Assembly: GCA_045580225.1 (NCBI GenBank)
Contig: JAZNNJ010000022.1
Coordinates: forward strand, 1-64,000
Length of the DNA: 64,000 nucleotides
From: CAUUCF01 sp045580225
Lineage (GTDB): Bacteria > Pseudomonadota > Gammaproteobacteria > UBA9339
Reading direction: 5' to 3'
The notes below the pieces were generated by a model. It was not told the DNA's origin and did no database searches. It was given only the letters and a program-made list of their open reading frames with translations. Below, in pieces: positions 62,119 through 64,000 of this stretch; position 1 is the stretch's first letter; each line of letters begins with the position of its first letter. The position numbers and the translations under genes are program-made.

Positions 62119-62806
62119 ACTTTTGTCTTTTGATAGTAATATTCTGGGAATATCGGTAGCAAATATTGTATTGAACAATATTTTAGAAAAAGAATTAGCT
62201 TTAGTTCTAGCATATTTAAAGAGAATAGGAATAAAATTAGTTTACTTAGAAAATTATAAAGAATTAACAGCTTATAGATCAAATTTAATATGTAAAATGA
62301 ATCTTTATTCTTTATGTTTGAAAGATAATGATATTAATTTGAAAGAGAATGTTAAAATAATGGATGCTTCTTTAGATGATTTACCAGATTTGCAAAAATT
62401 AGCAGAATTGATTTTGGTAAATAGTCGTTTTAGTAAAGATCACTTTTTTCCTAAAATTGCTGCTCAAAGAATTTATCAAAAATGGGTATTAAATTCTTTG
62501 AATGGACAAGTTGCCAAAAGAGTTTTAATTTATAAAAGATATGGAAAAATTTTAGGATTTATTACTTTAGTTGATAATTATCCTATTGGTAAAATTGGTT
62601 TGTTGGCAGTTGATAGTAATTCGCAAAATAAGGGGATAGGATATGAATTATTGTTAAAGGTTCAAAAAATACTGAAAAACACGAAATTTTCAACATTACA
62701 GATTAAAACTCAATCAGATAATTCAGCAGCTTGCTATTTATATTCTAAAAAATTAAACGCTTCATTAATTAAGCAAACATTTGTGTATCATTTTTGGTTA
62801 AACTAA
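62078..62806 (+). CDS. GNAT acetyltransferase resembling WecD (TDP-amino-sugar N-acetyltransferase)
   Basis: 242 residues. FDSNILGI near residue 18 is the 'FDS-FG' start of WecD-like enzymes. NSRFSKDHFF then KWVLNSLNGQVAKRVLI, GKILGFITL and GKIGLLAVDSNSQNKGIGYELL complete a WecD/GNAT acetyl-CoA site. WecD acetylates dTDP-4-amino-4,6-dideoxygalactose for enterobacterial common antigen. No other wec gene is nearby, so the actual amino-sugar substrate is unknown. The start lies inside the last 41 bp of mrcA. Confidence 0.75.
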   Translation: MMKVAKLIIENYFKLLSFDSNILGISVANIVLNNILEKELALVLAYLKRIGIKLVYLENYKELTAYRSNLICKMNLYSLCLKDNDINLKENVKIMDASLDDLPDLQKLAELILVNSRFSKDHFFPKIAAQRIYQKWVLNSLNGQVAKRVLIYKRYGKILGFITLVDNYPIGKIGLLAVDSNSQNKGIGYELLLKVQKILKNTKFSTLQIKTQSDNSAACYLYSKKLNASLIKQTFVYHFWLN

Positions 62807-62810
62807 TCCT

Positions 62811-62881
62811 AGCGGGCGATGGGAATCGAACCCACGCCTAAAGCTTGGGAAGCTTTAGTTCTACCATTAAACTACGCCCGC
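62811..62881 (-). tRNA. tRNA-Gly (anticodon CCC), CCA not encoded
   Basis: 71 nt including the discriminator U. Acceptor GCGGGCG pairs with CGCCCGC. Anticodon loop TTCCCAA between AAAGC and GCTTT, anticodon CCC. The body closely resembles E. coli glyU. After the discriminator the genome reads AGG instead of CCA, unlike the two tRNA genes at 59.3 kb. Confidence 0.95.
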
Positions 62882-62988
62882 AAATTTCAGGTTAATTGTA
62901 CAATATTTTTCTTATTTATCAATAGGGTAATTTTGTAGAGGGGGTGGATTTGTTATCAAAAGAAAATATTTTGAAAAATTAGGACGAT

Positions 62989-63165
62989 ATGCTGAAAATA
63001 TTTATAATATTACTGTTGTTATTAATTATTTATGTTCATCTGGAGGTTATTATGGCAAATGAGATTTCCAAAATTTGTAGCAATATAGAAAAGTTTTTAA
63101 AAGCTGCGTATCTGAAAGCTTATTGTGATATAAATTCCATTGCATCAAATTCTGATAAATTATAA
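62989..63165 (+). CDS. Small hypothetical protein (58 residues, hydrophobic N-terminus)
   Basis: ATG at 62989 with AGGA 5 nt upstream. The N-terminus (MLKIFIILLLLLIIYVHL) is a membrane anchor or signal-like stretch; the remainder is short, with two cysteines (residues 30 and 46). A second ATG at 63052 (residue 22) has a stronger RBS (GGAGG, 6 nt away) and would give a soluble 37-residue peptide starting MANEISK. No family recognised. It may equally be chance. Confidence 0.35.
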   Translation: MLKIFIILLLLLIIYVHLEVIMANEISKICSNIEKFLKAAYLKAYCDINSIASNSDKL

Positions 63166-63206
63166 CCTTTTTTATATTTTTCCTTTTTGAATCTCATTTT
63201 TTTTTA

Positions 63207-63332
63207 CTATTTTAACATTCTATCAGAACTGGTAACCTTAATTCGAAGTTTAATTAGTTTTTCAAAATGTCGAACCGTATAGTTCATGCGTTTCTTACGA
63301 GGATAATTGTTTAGGCGAAAGGTAATACTCTT
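63207..63332 (-). pseudogene. Possible IS30-family transposase C-terminal remnant
   Basis: A 41-codon minus-strand frame bounded by stops contains FRLNNYPRKKRMNYTVRHF, which resembles the LNNRPRKRLGWKTPxEVF end of IS30-type transposases. Nothing recognisable of the rest of the element remains, and the residues after it match no family I know. A weak call from a short motif. Confidence 0.3.
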
Positions 63333-63370
63333 TTATTATCATGTTTTTTGTGTTATATTGTTTTCACTTT

Positions 63371-64000
63371 TTATTTTTTCTTCCGTAATTTTTTAGATTT
63401 TAATTTGATTTGTATTCCACAAATAGTTACAACTTTACAGCAAGTTTCTAAATTATTTTTAATTGAAAATATTTTCTGTAATTGCCATCTTTTATACCTT
63501 ATTTTTTTTGCATAATAATGCCAATAATTAGATAAAAAAACATTCTTTATTATTCCAAGGTTTATTTTTATCTGCATAATGAATTATTGAAGGATTTTTA
63601 ATGGCATCTTTTATATTGTTTTTACCGTAGATTTTGCTTATTTGATTATATTTTAAAGAATTTTCTTCAAAAATTTCAGGATATTTAATCATCAAATTAT
63701 ATTTAAGTGGCAAAATTTTAATGTGTTTCTGAAAAGCAATATTAATTACATCTTGATCCATACTTTTATAATTTTTCTTAGGTAATTCAATTAATTTTTC
63801 GGTTATTCTATCATTTCTAATTTTTTGCAAATTCCATAAAGTAGCTCCAGCATTAATATATTTTGATAAATCATATAATCCATTTTGTTCGTAATAATGC
63901 CTGTTTGAAGTATCTAAAATATACGCAGCAGCTTGAACTCCTGCGATGTAGCAATCAGACAGATCAATGTTATAGTATTCTGATAAATCTTGCAATACAA
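63371..64000 (-). pseudogene. GT8 family glycosyltransferase, frameshifted, 5' end outside window
   Basis: The minus-strand frame from the window edge shows a GT8 (LPS glucosyl/galactosyltransferase type) C-terminal half: DLSEYYNIDLSDCYIAGVQ, YINAGATLWNLQKIRND, SMDQDVINIAF, LPLKYNLM and IIHYADKNKPWNN. It then stops at 63528, just after a T7 run (A7 on the plus strand, 63534-63540). Dropping one T continues it as KECFLSNYWHYYAKK, the expected GT8 WxxY motif, and on to the stop at 63371. So the gene is split by a one-base homopolymer shift: phase variation, slippage-corrected expression, decay or an assembly error. Confidence 0.75.

Larger units (their letters stand above)
62882..63370. other. 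Gene-poor region between tRNA-Gly and the GT8 gene
   Basis: About 490 bp containing one candidate small gene (62989-63165) and a possible decayed transposase end (63207-63332, minus). The rest is T-rich on the plus strand without clear signals. Its position beside a tRNA gene and a broken gene suggests a site of past insertion and loss. Confidence 0.5.

Noticed and set aside
62940..63060. Third double-glycine-like peptide (frame with RGGGFVIKRKYF)
   Set aside because: The frame has an in-frame stop just upstream and no start codon or RBS; likely chance or a remnant.
1..64000. CRISPR array, prophage or integrative element
   Set aside because: No regularly spaced repeats, integrase, phage structural genes or attachment-site duplication were seen within the window.

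Overview
The window is a compact, AT-rich stretch (roughly one third G+C by eye) of a gammaproteobacterial chromosome. Several points support this: lptE-holA directly after leuS, the rpsB-tsf-pyrH-frr-uppS-cdsA-bamA-lpxD-fabZ-lpxA string, the kdsD-kdsC-lptC lipopolysaccharide block, a LolF/LolD lipoprotein exporter, a type A RNase P RNA and a HofMNOPQ/ComA-E-like pilus locus. Many proteins are shorter than their E. coli counterparts and several textbook operons are broken up: dxr, rseP and lpxB are missing from the bamA-lpxA string, lptA/lptB do not follow lptC, and only murC-murB-ftsQ is left of the division cluster here. This fits a host-associated gammaproteobacterium with a moderately streamlined, rearranged genome. 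I cannot assign a genus from the sequence alone.

Layout. 1-7.5 kb: the 3' end of a PD-(D/E)XK-type protein, then leuS-lptE-holA-kdsD-kdsC-lptC-murI in one tight plus-strand operon. 7.5-10.9 kb: a minus-strand type IV pilus operon (pilA-pilB-pilC-pilD). 10.9-23.5 kb: a 445-bp control region with an S2-type leader, then the long rpsB operon (translation, undecaprenyl-PP and CDP-DAG synthesis, BAM, lipid A, miaA, lolF-lolD). 23.6-31.4 kb: macA-macB, ompH/skp, rsmE and murC-murB-ftsQ. 31.7-39 kb: thrS-cobB-rlmN-rsmD, cspA, rnpB, lspA-accA-tilS. 39-47.4 kb: a DnaA-box cluster, gpmI-envC, fadL, the second pilus block (pilM, pilN, a PilO-PilP fusion, pilQ) and a divergent SAM synthetase. 47.4-54.3 kb: an orphan double-glycine peptide gene, then proS, a zinc-ribbon protein, aspS, yebC, ruvC, ruvA, ruvB. 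54.5-59 kb: minus-strand nadD, parC and xseA, with a second orphan double-glycine peptide gene between parC and xseA. 59-64 kb: hup with tRNA-Val and tRNA-Asp directly behind it, mrcA, a WecD-like acetyltransferase, tRNA-Gly, and a decayed accessory end (small ORF, possible IS30-type transposase remnant, frameshifted GT8 glycosyltransferase).

Together the genes cover the cell envelope (lipid A, Kdo, Lpt, BAM, Lol, peptidoglycan), protein synthesis, and a minimal type IV pilus/competence machine split over two loci. The least explained items are two small genes with bacteriocin-type double-glycine leaders. They lie about 10 kb apart, each a single-gene unit with its own bidirectional terminator and no exporter or immunity gene beside it. 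Other items worth attention are the divergent SAM synthetase next to the first peptide gene, the PilO-PilP fusion, the homopolymer frameshift in the GT8 gene, and a three-codon ORF inside a terminator-like hairpin ahead of ompH.
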